Assembly: GCA_947503435.1 (NCBI GenBank)
Contig: CANNDL010000006.1
Location: forward strand, 1-64,000
Origin: an uncultured Kangiella sp.
GTDB lineage: Bacteria > Pseudomonadota > Gammaproteobacteria > Enterobacterales > Kangiellaceae
Length of the DNA stretch: 64,000 bases
Reading direction: 5' to 3'
A program made the position numbers and the translations under genes. This document shows positions 17,583-27,522 of the stretch, piece after piece (the stretch's first letter is position 1; each line of letters opens with the position of its first letter). Below the pieces are notes generated by a model. That model was not told the origin of the DNA and made no database searches. It saw only the letters and a list, made by a program, of their open reading frames with translations.

Positions 17583-20117
17583 ATGAAAATATTAAAAAGC
17601 GCATTAATTATTTTGTCCTTAGTCATAGGGTATTCGGCTATGGCTGCAAACCCTGATTTATCTCAAGCTAAAAAGCTTTGTAATGATGCCACTCCAGCTC
17701 AAAAACAAGCTGCAAAAGCTGCGGGCTATGATGTTGATTCTTTATGTGCCTCCTTAAAGCAACAAACAGATACTGATAAAACCTTACTAGATGTACAAAC
17801 ACCAGCGGTTTTACCAAGAGAACTAAAACAGTTGGAAGATTTGGGTTTTGAAAAAAATAAGCTACAAAAAAATCAAGAAAAGGTAGCGAAAGTTGACGAG
17901 CCATTACAGAAGTTTGGTTATGAGTTATTTGCAGGCGAGCCAACGACTTATACTCCAGTAGGAAATATTCCTGTGCCAGCGAATTATATTGTTGGCCCTG
18001 GCGATATGGTTAGAGTACAGCTCTATGGTAAAGAAAATTCGAGTTATGAACTTCAAGTTGGGCGTGATGGCGCTATTCAATTCCCACAGCTGGGTCCTAT
18101 ATACGTTTCAGGACTTTCTTACGATGAACTAAAAAACACCCTTAATAACCAAATTCAAGAGCAAATCATTGGTGTTCAGGCCAATATTTCTATGGGTGAA
18201 CTTCGTTCGATTCAAGTATTTATTGCTGGTGAAGCCTACCGCCCGGGTGCTTATACAGTTTCTTCTTTATCAACAATTTTGAATGCTATTTATGTGAGCG
18301 GTGGAATTAAAGAAATTGGCTCTTTAAGAAATATTCAATTAAAGCGTAATGGTCAATTAATTAGTACATTGGATTTGTATGATCTTTTGTTGCGCGGCGA
18401 TACTCGCAAAGATCGTCGATTACAAGCAGGCGATGTGATCTTTATTCCATCGGTAAAAAAGACTGCTTCGATTGCTGGTGAAGTTGTTCGCCCAGCTATT
18501 TACGAATTAAAAAATGAAAGGGCGCTTGGCGATCTTGTTCAGTTAGCAGGTGGCTTGCTTCCTAATGCTTATCCCGAAGTTAGTCGTGTTCAAAGAGTGG
18601 ATGCTAGAGGGAGCATGACGGTGGTTGATGTGAACTTAAAATCAGCATCGGGTAAAAAAAGCACTTTACGCAATGGTGATTTATTACAGGTTTTTCCGGT
18701 ACTTGAAAAGCAGGAAAACATTGTCACTGTTGAGGGACACGTATATCGCCCTGGTCCTTATAGCTGGCGTTCAGGTATGAAAGTTTCCGATGTAATTACC
18801 AGCCCTGAATATTTGAAGGCTAATGCCAATATTGATTTTGCGTTATTGGTTCGTGAAACAAAACCATTAAAAAAATTGAAAACATTCAAAGTAGAGTTAA
18901 GAAGTGTTTTTGAAAATAAAAACTCCGCTAAAAACTTAACGTTAGAACCACAAGATAAGATTATTATATTAAGCAACTCAGACAGAGCTGAATTATTAGG
19001 AATGACAGATGAAGTGGAAAACTCATCTGAGCAACAAATATCTGAAGTTAGAAATGCTTATCTTTTAGAGGTCAATGAGTCCTTATCTTCACAGGCAAGT
19101 TTTGATTCGCCGGCTCAGTTGGTTTCTGTCGCTGGGGCAGTAAAATTCCCAGGTGAATATCCCCTTACAAGCGACATGACTACAAGTGATTTAATTTATG
19201 CTGCTGGCGGTTTAAAAGAGTCTGCTTATGCCATCGACGCAGAGTTAACGCGTTATGATTTGGTTGATCCTAAGGAAGCAAAGGTTAACCATTTGGTAGT
19301 TGATTTACAACAAGAGTTTTTAGGCAATGTAAAGTTGAAATTAAAACCACATGATCAGTTAAATATTAAAGTTACTCCAGAATATAGAGATTTTGCCAAT
19401 GTAAAAGTAACCGGTGAAGTAAAGTTTCCTGGTAGTTACCGTATTCAACGCGGTGAAACCTTGTCTCAATTAATGAAGAGGGTTGGAGGCATAAACACTT
19501 TCGGATCAGTTCGATCGGCAGTTTTTTCGCGCAAAGAATTAAGAGAACATGAGCAAAAACAACTGCGTCAATTACAAGAACGTTTAAGACAAGATGTAGC
19601 AGCTACTGAATTAGAAAATAAAAATATTGGTAAAAATTCAGATGTTGAGTCAGCAAAATCACTATTAGAAGTTTTAGACACTACAGAGGCAACTGGACGC
19701 TTAGTTGTAAATTTGGCTGGTGTGATGGACGGCACTATTGATGATGTCGTATTGAAAGACGGCGATACACTTTATATCCCTGCTCAGAGACAAGAAGTCA
19801 CAGTTGTAGGGGAGGTTCAGGTACCTACATCTCATTTGTATGACGGCTTACTGGATTTTGACGATTATATTAGTCGTAGCGGTGGTGAAAAAGAAACTGC
19901 GAATATAGATGCGATTTACATTGTTAAGGCTGATGGCTCAGTAATTCTGCCGAATGAAAGTGGCTGGCTAACGCATAATGACACTGAAGTAGAACCTGGA
20001 GATACGATTGTTGTGCCATTGGATACGTCACGTGTTGATAGCTTAGAGCTTTGGTCGAAAGTAAGCTCAATTGTATACCAATTAGCATTAGGTGCTGCTG
20101 CGGTTAAGAGCTTCTAA
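17583..20117 (+). CDS. Wza-type polysaccharide export protein with multiple SLBB domains
   Basis: The protein has 844 residues, about twice the size of Wza. A signal peptide (to about AMAA at residue 22) is followed by a charged linker, a Poly_export domain (GPGDMVRVQLYGKE... near 140-210), and about six SLBB-type units, each with a glycine-rich turn such as VSGGI or AGGL and a hydrophobic strand. A C-terminal amphipathic helix resembles the membrane-crossing helix of Wza. Such proteins form the export channel for capsule or exopolysaccharide. The large form is common in vibrios and relatives. Its stop overlaps the start of the Wzi gene by one base. Confidence 0.88.
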   Translation: MKILKSALIILSLVIGYSAMAANPDLSQAKKLCNDATPAQKQAAKAAGYDVDSLCASLKQQTDTDKTLLDVQTPAVLPRELKQLEDLGFEKNKLQKNQEKVAKVDEPLQKFGYELFAGEPTTYTPVGNIPVPANYIVGPGDMVRVQLYGKENSSYELQVGRDGAIQFPQLGPIYVSGLSYDELKNTLNNQIQEQIIGVQANISMGELRSIQVFIAGEAYRPGAYTVSSLSTILNAIYVSGGIKEIGSLRNIQLKRNGQLISTLDLYDLLLRGDTRKDRRLQAGDVIFIPSVKKTASIAGEVVRPAIYELKNERALGDLVQLAGGLLPNAYPEVSRVQRVDARGSMTVVDVNLKSASGKKSTLRNGDLLQVFPVLEKQENIVTVEGHVYRPGPYSWRSGMKVSDVITSPEYLKANANIDFALLVRETKPLKKLKTFKVELRSVFENKNSAKNLTLEPQDKIIILSNSDRAELLGMTDEVENSSEQQISEVRNAYLLEVNESLSSQASFDSPAQLVSVAGAVKFPGEYPLTSDMTTSDLIYAAGGLKESAYAIDAELTRYDLVDPKEAKVNHLVVDLQQEFLGNVKLKLKPHDQLNIKVTPEYRDFANVKVTGEVKFPGSYRIQRGETLSQLMKRVGGINTFGSVRSAVFSRKELREHEQKQLRQLQERLRQDVAATELENKNIGKNSDVESAKSLLEVLDTTEATGRLVVNLAGVMDGTIDDVVLKDGDTLYIPAQRQEVTVVGEVQVPTSHLYDGLLDFDDYISRSGGEKETANIDAIYIVKADGSVILPNESGWLTHNDTEVEPGDTIVVPLDTSRVDSLELWSKVSSIVYQLALGAAAVKSF

Positions 20118-21562
20118 TGAGAAAAATTACTGCAATACTAATGTTAACTTTCTCGGGCTTAGCGAGTGCCGAGCCTTGGATCGATACCCGTGACACTTGG
20201 TTACGAGCTGATATAGAGTACTTATCAGATATTGGCGTTATAACTGTTCCTGTAACTACTTGGCCTTTAACTTGGGCTCCGATAATTCAAAACTTAGAAG
20301 AAACGGATGTAAGTGAACTGTCGGAAGCTGAGTTAAGAGTTTATAAGAGAGTTAAACGTAAAGGTAAGTTCGAAACCAAATTAAAATCGCATAGTTATTT
20401 AAGTTTAAAAGCTGGTAATCAAGGAAGGATTCTGCGTCACTTTGGAGATGATAGAAGAGAAAAGGCTGAAATCACTTCAAAAACTACTGGCATGAGCAAG
20501 CATTTTGCGTGGAATATCGAAGCTACTCGTGCTTTTGATCCAATAGATGGCGAAGAACAAAGGCTGGATAACTCTTATGTCGCTAGTATCTGGGGGAATT
20601 GGATTTTATCAGTAGGTGCACAAGAACGTTGGTGGGGACCTGGCTGGGATACTTCACTTATTCTTTCGAATAATGCACGTCCAGTACCCTCGCTATCAGT
20701 CCAAAGAAATTACGCAGATCCATTCGAAACTAAATGGCTTTCATGGATTGGCCCATGGACATTTAATGCTTTTGCAGGCCAATTAGAAAGCGATCGTTAT
20801 GTTCCGCATGCAAAGCTTTTAGGCATGAGTGTTAATTTTAAGCCGTTAGATTCATTAGAAATTGGATTGAGAAGAACTGCGCAATGGTCTGGACGTGGAA
20901 GACCGAATGATTTAGGTAATTTCTTAGATTTATTGATTGGGCGAGACAATTGTGACGAGCTAGAGGGCGGCTGTGGTACCGACAGAAGTAATGAGCCAGG
21001 TAATCAATTAGCAGGTATAGACTTTAAGTGGAAACTTCCAAATAATTTCGGCTCTATTTATGGTCAACTTATCGGTGAAGATGAAGCAGGGTATTTACCT
21101 TCAAGAAAAGTTCACCAGTTTGGTTATAGTAAAAGCTTTTTATTTGACGAATACAGCGTAAAGTCTTATTTAGAGTATTCCGATACAGAAAATGAATTTT
21201 CTCCTAACCTGACTTATAACAATGCAATTTATCAATCAGGATATCGTACAGAAGGTAGGAGTATAGGATCAACATATGATAATGACACTCAAAGTCTGTC
21301 CCTTGGTTTTATAGCTACAACTGGAAATGGTATAAGCTATAAGGTAAGTTTTTCAAACGTAGATTTGAATAGTGATAACTCAGGGGTTCACAGTATCAAT
21401 ACTCAAAGAGTTACGTTTAATCAGTTTCAGCTACAAGTACGTAAGCCTACAAAATATGGTTTATTAGAAGTACATGCTGAATTTAAAGATGAATTTATAG
21501 ATAGTTACAGTTATTTCGATGAAAAGTTTAACATTTCACTGAAGTGGATGATTAAGTTTTAA
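20117..21562 (+). CDS. Wzi-family capsule assembly outer-membrane protein
   Basis: The 481-residue product has a short signal peptide (cleaved near LASA-EPW), then WIDTRDTWLRADIEYLSDIGVI, a typical N terminus for the Caps_assemb_Wzi family. The rest alternates beta strands and ends with KWMIKF, an aromatic C-terminal residue expected for an outer-membrane barrel. Wzi proteins bind exported capsule at the cell surface and help attach it. Position between the exporter and the chain-length gene fits. Length is close to E. coli Wzi (479). Confidence 0.87.
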   Translation: MRKITAILMLTFSGLASAEPWIDTRDTWLRADIEYLSDIGVITVPVTTWPLTWAPIIQNLEETDVSELSEAELRVYKRVKRKGKFETKLKSHSYLSLKAGNQGRILRHFGDDRREKAEITSKTTGMSKHFAWNIEATRAFDPIDGEEQRLDNSYVASIWGNWILSVGAQERWWGPGWDTSLILSNNARPVPSLSVQRNYADPFETKWLSWIGPWTFNAFAGQLESDRYVPHAKLLGMSVNFKPLDSLEIGLRRTAQWSGRGRPNDLGNFLDLLIGRDNCDELEGGCGTDRSNEPGNQLAGIDFKWKLPNNFGSIYGQLIGEDEAGYLPSRKVHQFGYSKSFLFDEYSVKSYLEYSDTENEFSPNLTYNNAIYQSGYRTEGRSIGSTYDNDTQSLSLGFIATTGNGISYKVSFSNVDLNSDNSGVHSINTQRVTFNQFQLQVRKPTKYGLLEVHAEFKDEFIDSYSYFDEKFNISLKWMIKF

Positions 21563-21587
21563 TAATAAATCAGATTTAATTACACAT

Positions 21588-22547
21588 ATGAATAAAAACA
21601 AAGTACAACAAAATGACTCCGAAAAAATTCATTATGATTACGGAGAAGTTGATTTTATTAAGGTCTTTTATACTTTATGGGAATTTAAGTGGTGGGTGAT
21701 AGGAGTTACCTTCATATTCTCAGTGGCGAGTACTATTTACGCGTTCACTACCCCTAATAAATATAAAGCAACAGTAATAGTTCAACCTAATGATTCGGGA
21801 TCAAAAGGAGGGCTGCGTTCAGTTGCTCATCAGCTGGGAGGCCTTGCTTCTCTTGCAGGAATTAACTTAGGTGCAGGAGATGCCGCTGACACTAAGATTG
21901 CGTTGGAGGTTATAAAGAGTTGGGGGTTTTTAGAGGACTTTATTGATTCAAGGGATTTAGCGGTTCCTGCTTACGCAGCTAAGGGATGGGATCCTTCGAA
22001 AGATGCTTTGCTTATTGATAGTGATTTATACGATATCGCATTAAATAAGTGGGTTGAAAGTGATAATGGTGAAACTGAAAAACCATCAAGTTGGAAGCTC
22101 TACAAAAAATTTATCAAAGGATTAGACGTTAATATACATCAAGAAAGTGGCTTGGTTTCAATTTCAATTACGCACTTTTCGCCAAAAATTGCAAAGCAAT
22201 GGACAGAGCTCCTATTAAAAGAAATCAATTTATATATGAAAGAAAAGGCTTTGAGTGAAGCAGAACAGAATATTAATTATTTGGAAGAACAAATTAGCAA
22301 TACTACTATTGCGGAGATTCGGATGGTATTCAGCGAGCTTCTACAGGAGCAGCATAAGACAAAGATGCTAGCTAATGCTTCTGACCAGTACATATTTAAA
22401 ACTGTCAGTAGCCCTAAAGTACCTGAAGTAAGCTCGAGCCCTAATAGGAAGATTATTGTAACTTTGGGTACTATCTTGGGTTTGTTTTTTAGCGTTTTTA
22501 TTATACTGCTTATCTCAATCTTAAAAAGTATGAGGGCTGTTGATTAG
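21588..22547 (+). CDS. Wzz-type chain-length determinant (polysaccharide co-polymerase)
   Basis: The 319-residue inner-membrane protein has a first transmembrane segment near 35-55 (WWVIGVTFIFSVASTIYAF), a large periplasmic helical domain with YKATVIVQPND, a Pro-rich motif (SSPKVPEVSSSPNRK), and a second transmembrane segment near the C terminus. This is the Wzz layout. There is no cytoplasmic tyrosine-kinase domain, so it is not Wzc. It would set the length of chains made by the Wzy protein. Its stop directly touches the next ATG. Confidence 0.87.
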   Translation: MNKNKVQQNDSEKIHYDYGEVDFIKVFYTLWEFKWWVIGVTFIFSVASTIYAFTTPNKYKATVIVQPNDSGSKGGLRSVAHQLGGLASLAGINLGAGDAADTKIALEVIKSWGFLEDFIDSRDLAVPAYAAKGWDPSKDALLIDSDLYDIALNKWVESDNGETEKPSSWKLYKKFIKGLDVNIHQESGLVSISITHFSPKIAKQWTELLLKEINLYMKEKALSEAEQNINYLEEQISNTTIAEIRMVFSELLQEQHKTKMLANASDQYIFKTVSSPKVPEVSSSPNRKIIVTLGTILGLFFSVFIILLISILKSMRAVD

Positions 22548-23570
22548 ATGCATATAAGTTGGTTAATGGCTTTTGCTGTTTGTTTTGGCTCTATACTTTT
22601 ATTAAGGCCTGTAGCGTCGAATTGGGGGCTGGTTGATTCGCCTAATAATCGTAAACAACATATAGGTGAGATTCCACTAATCGGAGGGATAGCGGTATAT
22701 TTATCTGTTTTGATTACAGTTGGGACCTTTGTAGATAGAAGTGACACGATAAATTTTATTCTTATTTCTATTTCTTTAATGGTACTAGTTGGTGCATTAG
22801 ATGATAAATATGACATAAGTGCAAAGCTGAGGTTAGTTGCTCAAATATTAATAGCTTCTATACTGGTTTTTGCGGCAGGCATTGAAATTCATAGCTTTGG
22901 GAACCTTTTTGGCTATGGCGAAATTTCAACGGGTTCCATGTCCAAAGTGATTACTATTTTAGCAATAGTAGCTGGAATTAATGCTTTTAATATGACTGAT
23001 GGGATTGATGGTCTGGCGGCGAGTCTTTCATTGCTAAGTTTAGCTTTTCTCTATGTGCTAGTAGGAGAGAGAAGCGTTCAAGTGTTTATTGGAATTGTTT
23101 CAGCAGCCCTGCTAATGTTTTTAATGTTTAATTTAGAGTTATTCTCGAAAAAACGTAAGATATTTTTGGGTGACTCTGGCAGTATGATGATGGGGCTATT
23201 GGTCTCTTGGCTATTGATCGAGTCTAGTCAAGGAAAGTCCGTAACTATTCCTCCTGGGCATGTTTTGTGGTTCGTAGCTGTTCCTCTTATAGATATGGTA
23301 GCTGTTATGTATAGGCGCTTAAGGAAAGGGCAGTCACCATTAGTTGCCGATAGAGAGCATTTGCATCATGTTTTCATGGATGTTGGATTAAATTCAAAAC
23401 AAGCACTGGCGTTAATATCCGTGATAGCTATCTTGTTTAGCAGTTTTGGCTTGCTTTTAGTGTTGATGAAAGTAAGCGAGCTATTTGGTTTGATAATTTT
23501 TGTCTTAGTATTTCTAATTTATAATGTTTTACTTACCAATCGGCGTAAGTTTAGGAAAATTTTTAAGTAG
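22548..23570 (+). CDS. WecA-family undecaprenyl-phosphate sugar-1-phosphate transferase
   Basis: A 340-residue polytopic membrane enzyme of the MraY/WecA superfamily that starts repeat-unit synthesis by moving a HexNAc-1-phosphate from a UDP-sugar onto undecaprenyl phosphate. Visible motifs are LVDSPNNRKQH near residue 25, GALDDKYD, NAFNMTDGIDGLA and FLGDSGSMMMG, plus the His-rich DREHLHHVF loop. About ten hydrophobic segments can be traced. The sugar, GlcNAc or another HexNAc, cannot be fixed from sequence. pseB begins 10 bases after its stop. Confidence 0.9.
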   Translation: MHISWLMAFAVCFGSILLLRPVASNWGLVDSPNNRKQHIGEIPLIGGIAVYLSVLITVGTFVDRSDTINFILISISLMVLVGALDDKYDISAKLRLVAQILIASILVFAAGIEIHSFGNLFGYGEISTGSMSKVITILAIVAGINAFNMTDGIDGLAASLSLLSLAFLYVLVGERSVQVFIGIVSAALLMFLMFNLELFSKKRKIFLGDSGSMMMGLLVSWLLIESSQGKSVTIPPGHVLWFVAVPLIDMVAVMYRRLRKGQSPLVADREHLHHVFMDVGLNSKQALALISVIAILFSSFGLLLVLMKVSELFGLIIFVLVFLIYNVLLTNRRKFRKIFK

Positions 23571-23580
23571 TGGTATTTCA

Positions 23581-24594
23581 ATGTTAAATAATAAAACGGT
23601 TTTAATTACTGGTGGTACGGGTTCGTTTGGGAAGAAGTTCATTGAAACGATTTTGACTCGTTATCCGGAAGTGAAAAAAATAATAATTTACTCAAGAGAC
23701 GAACTGAAACAGTCTGAGTTGAAACTTAGGTATTCTGCGAAAGAGTTTCCTCAACTGAGATTTTTTATTGGAGATGTTCGTGATCAAGCTCGAATGATAC
23801 AAGCTTGTGAAGGAGTTGATGTAATTATTCATGCTGCAGCTATTAAGCAAGTTGATACTGCTGAGTACAACCCTACTGAATGCATTAGGACAAATATAGA
23901 TGGAGCTGAAAATGTTATTCAAGCAGCGTTAGCTTGCGGGGTAAAGGATGTTGTTGCGCTATCTACAGATAAAGCATGCGCACCTATTAACCTTTATGGT
24001 GCTACCAAACTAGCCTCAGACAAGTTATTTACTGCAGCAAATAATATTAAGGGTTCCAAAGATATTCGCTTTAGTGTGGTTCGTTATGGGAATGTAATGG
24101 GCTCACGTGGTTCTGTTATTCCGTTCTTTCTGAAAAAGAAAGAAGAAGGTCTTCTACCTATCACTCACGAGGAGATGACTCGCTTTAATATCTCTTTGCA
24201 AGATGGTGTGGACATGGTGATGTACGCCCTTGAAAATCATTTAGGTGGAGAGATTTTTGTACCTAAGATTCCTTCGTATAAAATCTTAGATATTGCAAAA
24301 GCAGTAGCGCCTGGCTGTGAAACTAAAGTGGTAGGTATTCGTCCCGGCGAAAAGCTTCATGAGGAAATGATCACTGATACGGACTCATTGAACACTATTG
24401 ATCTAGGTAAATACTATGCAATCTTGCCTTCTGTGTCGTTTACATATACAGAAGGTGAGTACTTGGCTCACCATCAGGCCCAAAAAGTGCCATTCGGCTT
24501 TAAGTATAACTCGGGCACCAATACCGAATGGGAATCTATTGACTCGTTACGAGAGTTAATCAAAGAGCATGTTGATCCTTCTTTCGAAGTTTAA
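23581..24594 (+). CDS. pseB: PseB, UDP-GlcNAc 4,6-dehydratase (5-inverting)
   Basis: First step of CMP-pseudaminic acid synthesis, giving UDP-2-acetamido-2,6-dideoxy-beta-L-arabino-hex-4-ulose. It is an extended SDR protein of 337 residues (334 in Campylobacter). Seen are TGGTGSFGKKF at the N terminus, VIHAAAIKQVD, and STDKACAPINLYGATK with the Tyr-x-x-x-Lys pair. The ATG at 23581 puts the Rossmann motif at the usual position; an in-frame ATG at 23524 would add 19 residues that overlap the preceding gene. Confidence 0.95.
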   Translation: MLNNKTVLITGGTGSFGKKFIETILTRYPEVKKIIIYSRDELKQSELKLRYSAKEFPQLRFFIGDVRDQARMIQACEGVDVIIHAAAIKQVDTAEYNPTECIRTNIDGAENVIQAALACGVKDVVALSTDKACAPINLYGATKLASDKLFTAANNIKGSKDIRFSVVRYGNVMGSRGSVIPFFLKKKEEGLLPITHEEMTRFNISLQDGVDMVMYALENHLGGEIFVPKIPSYKILDIAKAVAPGCETKVVGIRPGEKLHEEMITDTDSLNTIDLGKYYAILPSVSFTYTEGEYLAHHQAQKVPFGFKYNSGTNTEWESIDSLRELIKEHVDPSFEV

Positions 24595-24603
24595 GGGACT
24601 AAA

Positions 24604-25761
24604 ATGATACCGTACGGGAAGCAAGATATTTCCGCACAAGATATTGATGCGGTTTTACAAGTATTACAATCAGACTTTTTGACTCAGGGCCCTCAGGTGC
24701 CGGCTTTCGAAAAAGCGGTCACTGAGTTCACTGGAAGTAAGTTCGGTTGTGCTGTTAACAGTGCTACATCTGCTTTACATATCGCTTGCTTGGCATTGGG
24801 CCTGAAAGAAGGAGATGTACTTTGGACAACTCCGGTTACATTTGTTGCTTCTTCCAACTGTGGTTTATATTGCGGTGCCAGCATCGATTTTGTCGACATT
24901 GATCCTAACACTTACAATTTGTGCCCTGATAAATTAGAGCAGAAACTAGTTCAGGCTAAAAAAGTCGATAAGCTCCCCAAGGTTTTAGTTGCGGTACACT
25001 TATGTGGGCAACCATGTGATATGCAGAAAATTCAATTACTGTCTAAGCATTATGGTTTCAAAGTAATTGAAGACGCATCTCATGCAATAGGTGGGAGTTA
25101 TCAAGGCTCAAAAATCGGTTCTTGTACTTATTCTGATATAACTGTTTTTAGTTTTCATCCAGTCAAAATTGTCACCACTGCCGAAGGTGGTATGGCTGTG
25201 ACCAATGAGATAGGCTTGTGTGAGAAGATGAATCTTTTTAGAAGTCATGGCATTACTCGTGATGAAAGTTTAATGAATGAGGGTTCGTATGGTGGCTGGT
25301 ATTACGAGCAAATCGAGCTTGGCTATAATTACCGAATGACAGAGCTACAAGCTGCTTTAGGTGTTTCTCAAATGCGTCGCTTGGAAGAGTTTGTCTTAGC
25401 GCGCCACACACTTGCGCGTCGTTACGACGAAAAGTTAAAAGATCTGCCTATTACTTTGCCTTTCCAGCTTGAAAATACTTACTCTGGATTGCATTTGTAC
25501 GTCATCCGATTGCAGCTAGAACTTATAGGAAAGAGTCATAGACAAATATTTGATGAGTTGAGAGAAAAGGGAATTGGTGTGAACCTGCACTATATCCCAG
25601 TTCATACACAACCTTATTACAGGAACATGGGCTTTGACTGGGGTGATTTTCCTGAAGCAGAAAAGTATTACAGAGAAGCGATCTCAATACCTATGTTCCA
25701 TGGAATGACATTGGAGCAACAAGATGAAGTTGTTGCATCTCTTAAGGATGTGCTTGTTTAA
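24604..25761 (+). CDS. pseC: PseC, UDP-4-keto sugar aminotransferase
   Basis: A PLP enzyme of the DegT/DnrJ/EryC1/StrS family, 385 residues. It converts the PseB keto-sugar to UDP-4-amino-4,6-dideoxy-beta-L-AltNAc using glutamate. Evidence is IPYGKQDISAQDIDAVLQVL at the start, the EDASHAIGG motif, and the PLP Lys in FSFHPVKIVTTAEGG. It follows pseB by 9 bases. The DASHA and HPVK pattern plus pse neighbours favours PseC over other sugar aminotransferases. Confidence 0.94.
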   Translation: MIPYGKQDISAQDIDAVLQVLQSDFLTQGPQVPAFEKAVTEFTGSKFGCAVNSATSALHIACLALGLKEGDVLWTTPVTFVASSNCGLYCGASIDFVDIDPNTYNLCPDKLEQKLVQAKKVDKLPKVLVAVHLCGQPCDMQKIQLLSKHYGFKVIEDASHAIGGSYQGSKIGSCTYSDITVFSFHPVKIVTTAEGGMAVTNEIGLCEKMNLFRSHGITRDESLMNEGSYGGWYYEQIELGYNYRMTELQAALGVSQMRRLEEFVLARHTLARRYDEKLKDLPITLPFQLENTYSGLHLYVIRLQLELIGKSHRQIFDELREKGIGVNLHYIPVHTQPYYRNMGFDWGDFPEAEKYYREAISIPMFHGMTLEQQDEVVASLKDVLV

Positions 25762-25767
25762 CCTAAA

Positions 25768-26454
25768 ATGAATATTTGCATTATTCCAGCCAGAGGGGGA
25801 AGTAAACGTATCCCCCGAAAAAATATCAAAGATTTTCATGGTAAACCAATGATAGCTTACTCCATTGAAGCAGCGAGAGAATCAGGCTGCTTTGATAAGG
25901 TTATAGTTTCAACCGATGATGCTGAAATAGCCGAGGTTGCAAAACATTGGGGGGCTGAAACGCCATTTATTAGGCCTGCTAACATTGCTGACGATTACGC
26001 CACAACCATGGAAGTTATCCAACATGCAATCGAGTGGTGCGAGAGCAAAGGTTGGTGGCTTGATAAAATATGCTGTGTCTATGCAACAGCACCATTTGTA
26101 CTGGCCTCAGATATAAAAAGCGGATTGACTCTACTTGAAGAGTCAGACATTCAATACGCATTCTCTGCAACCTCCTTTGCTTTTCCGATACAAAGAGCTT
26201 TCTACATGGATGAAAATAAACGTTCAAATATGTTCCAGCCAGAGCACTTAAATACGCGTTCACAAGATCTTACCGAGGCGTATCATGATGCAGGTCAGTT
26301 TTATTGGGGAAAGGTTTCTGCGTTTAAAGCAGGACTTGGGTTTTTCGCTCCCCACAGTAAACCCGTTTTGCTTCCTAGAAAACGAGTTCAAGACATCGAC
26401 ACGCTTGAAGACTGGGAGATTGCCAAAGTGATGTATTCGGCACTAACCAAATGA
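25768..26454 (+). CDS. pseF: PseF, pseudaminic acid cytidylyltransferase
   Basis: A CMP-sialic-acid-synthetase-like nucleotidyltransferase, 228 residues, that activates pseudaminic acid with CTP to CMP-Pse. The signature IPARGGSKRIPRKNI is at residues 5-19. STDDAEIAEVA and QDIDTLEDWEIA near the end are typical. Its stop overlaps the pseG start by ATGA. Assignment to pseudaminic rather than legionaminic acid rests on neighbours pseB, pseC and pseG. Confidence 0.93.
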   Translation: MNICIIPARGGSKRIPRKNIKDFHGKPMIAYSIEAARESGCFDKVIVSTDDAEIAEVAKHWGAETPFIRPANIADDYATTMEVIQHAIEWCESKGWWLDKICCVYATAPFVLASDIKSGLTLLEESDIQYAFSATSFAFPIQRAFYMDENKRSNMFQPEHLNTRSQDLTEAYHDAGQFYWGKVSAFKAGLGFFAPHSKPVLLPRKRVQDIDTLEDWEIAKVMYSALTK

Positions 26455-27521
26455 AGGTTTACTTTAGGGTGGACGCCTCTGTGCATATTGGCAGCGGACA
26501 TGTCGTGCGCTGCTTATCGCTGGCAGAGGTTTTTAAAGCGAACGGCCATAACGTCGTGTTTGTTATGCGGCCACAGCTGGGCGATCTGTGTGATTATACA
26601 CGTAAGCGTGGTTTTGATGTTGAACACTTACCTAAACCCAGCGAATCGATGATCCCACAAAGCACTGCTGATTATCAAGCATGGCTTCAGGTCTCTGAAA
26701 CGACCGATGCCGAGGATTTTTTATCCGTTGCAACAGACGTAGACCTAGTTGTTATTGATCATTATGGCATCAATACTCATTGGGAGAAGCTTGTAAAGTC
26801 GCGTACCTTGTGCAAAGTGACTGCTATTGACGACTTGGTACGGGAACATAGTTGCGACTTAATCATAGATCAAACTGTCGGTAGAGATGCGAATGAATAT
26901 CTCGCAACTTCTCCTGACAGTCATGTATTTACTGGGGCTAAGTATGCCCTTCTCAAGGAGCAGTTTTCCCAGTTGCATCCGGTTGCTGTAGCAAAAGAAA
27001 TAGACAAGCAGGAACACCGGCTGTTGCTTACGATGGGGGGAATAGACAACCCGAACGCAACGCTAAAAGTATTGCACGCGCTGTCGCATCGAGAACCTGT
27101 AATTCAAACTACGGTATTACTTAGTGATAAAGCACCACACTTTGACAGTGTTACTTCATTTTGTGGAAGCCATAGTGATTGGCTCACGCATATACCTTTT
27201 TGTGAAGATATGGCGGCACTAATGCTGGAACACACTATCGCTATAGGCGCTCCTGGGTCAACATCGTGGGAAAGAGCATGTATTGGGCTGCCCTGTATTA
27301 TGATTCCCTTAGCGGATAATCAGTTGCAAATATGTCGGAACCTGGTCAAGAAGAAGGCAGCTATGTCTTTATCGCTGGATGAAATAGCAGCGCAGTTAAA
27401 TACTAAGTTGGATGAGCTGCAGCACAACTTCGAATCGATGCGAAATAATAGTTTTAAGCTATGTGATGGCAAGGGGTGCACTAGAATAGTAAAGAAGATA
27501 AGCGAGTTAGGGTGGTTGTAG
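26451..27521 (+). CDS. pseG: PseG, UDP-2,4-diacylamido-2,4,6-trideoxy-altrose hydrolase
   Basis: A GT-B-fold nucleotide-sugar hydrolase that releases UDP before condensation by PseI. It has 356 residues, the long form of the family. The N terminus shows DASVHIGSGHVVRCL with the catalytic-region His. The later GAPGSTSWERACIGLPCIMI fits the UDP-binding half. Local GC is clearly higher than in the genes further downstream. The next gene starts one base after the stop. Confidence 0.92.
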   Translation: MKVYFRVDASVHIGSGHVVRCLSLAEVFKANGHNVVFVMRPQLGDLCDYTRKRGFDVEHLPKPSESMIPQSTADYQAWLQVSETTDAEDFLSVATDVDLVVIDHYGINTHWEKLVKSRTLCKVTAIDDLVREHSCDLIIDQTVGRDANEYLATSPDSHVFTGAKYALLKEQFSQLHPVAVAKEIDKQEHRLLLTMGGIDNPNATLKVLHALSHREPVIQTTVLLSDKAPHFDSVTSFCGSHSDWLTHIPFCEDMAALMLEHTIAIGAPGSTSWERACIGLPCIMIPLADNQLQICRNLVKKKAAMSLSLDEIAAQLNTKLDELQHNFESMRNNSFKLCDGKGCTRIVKKISELGWL

Positions 27522-27522
27522 T

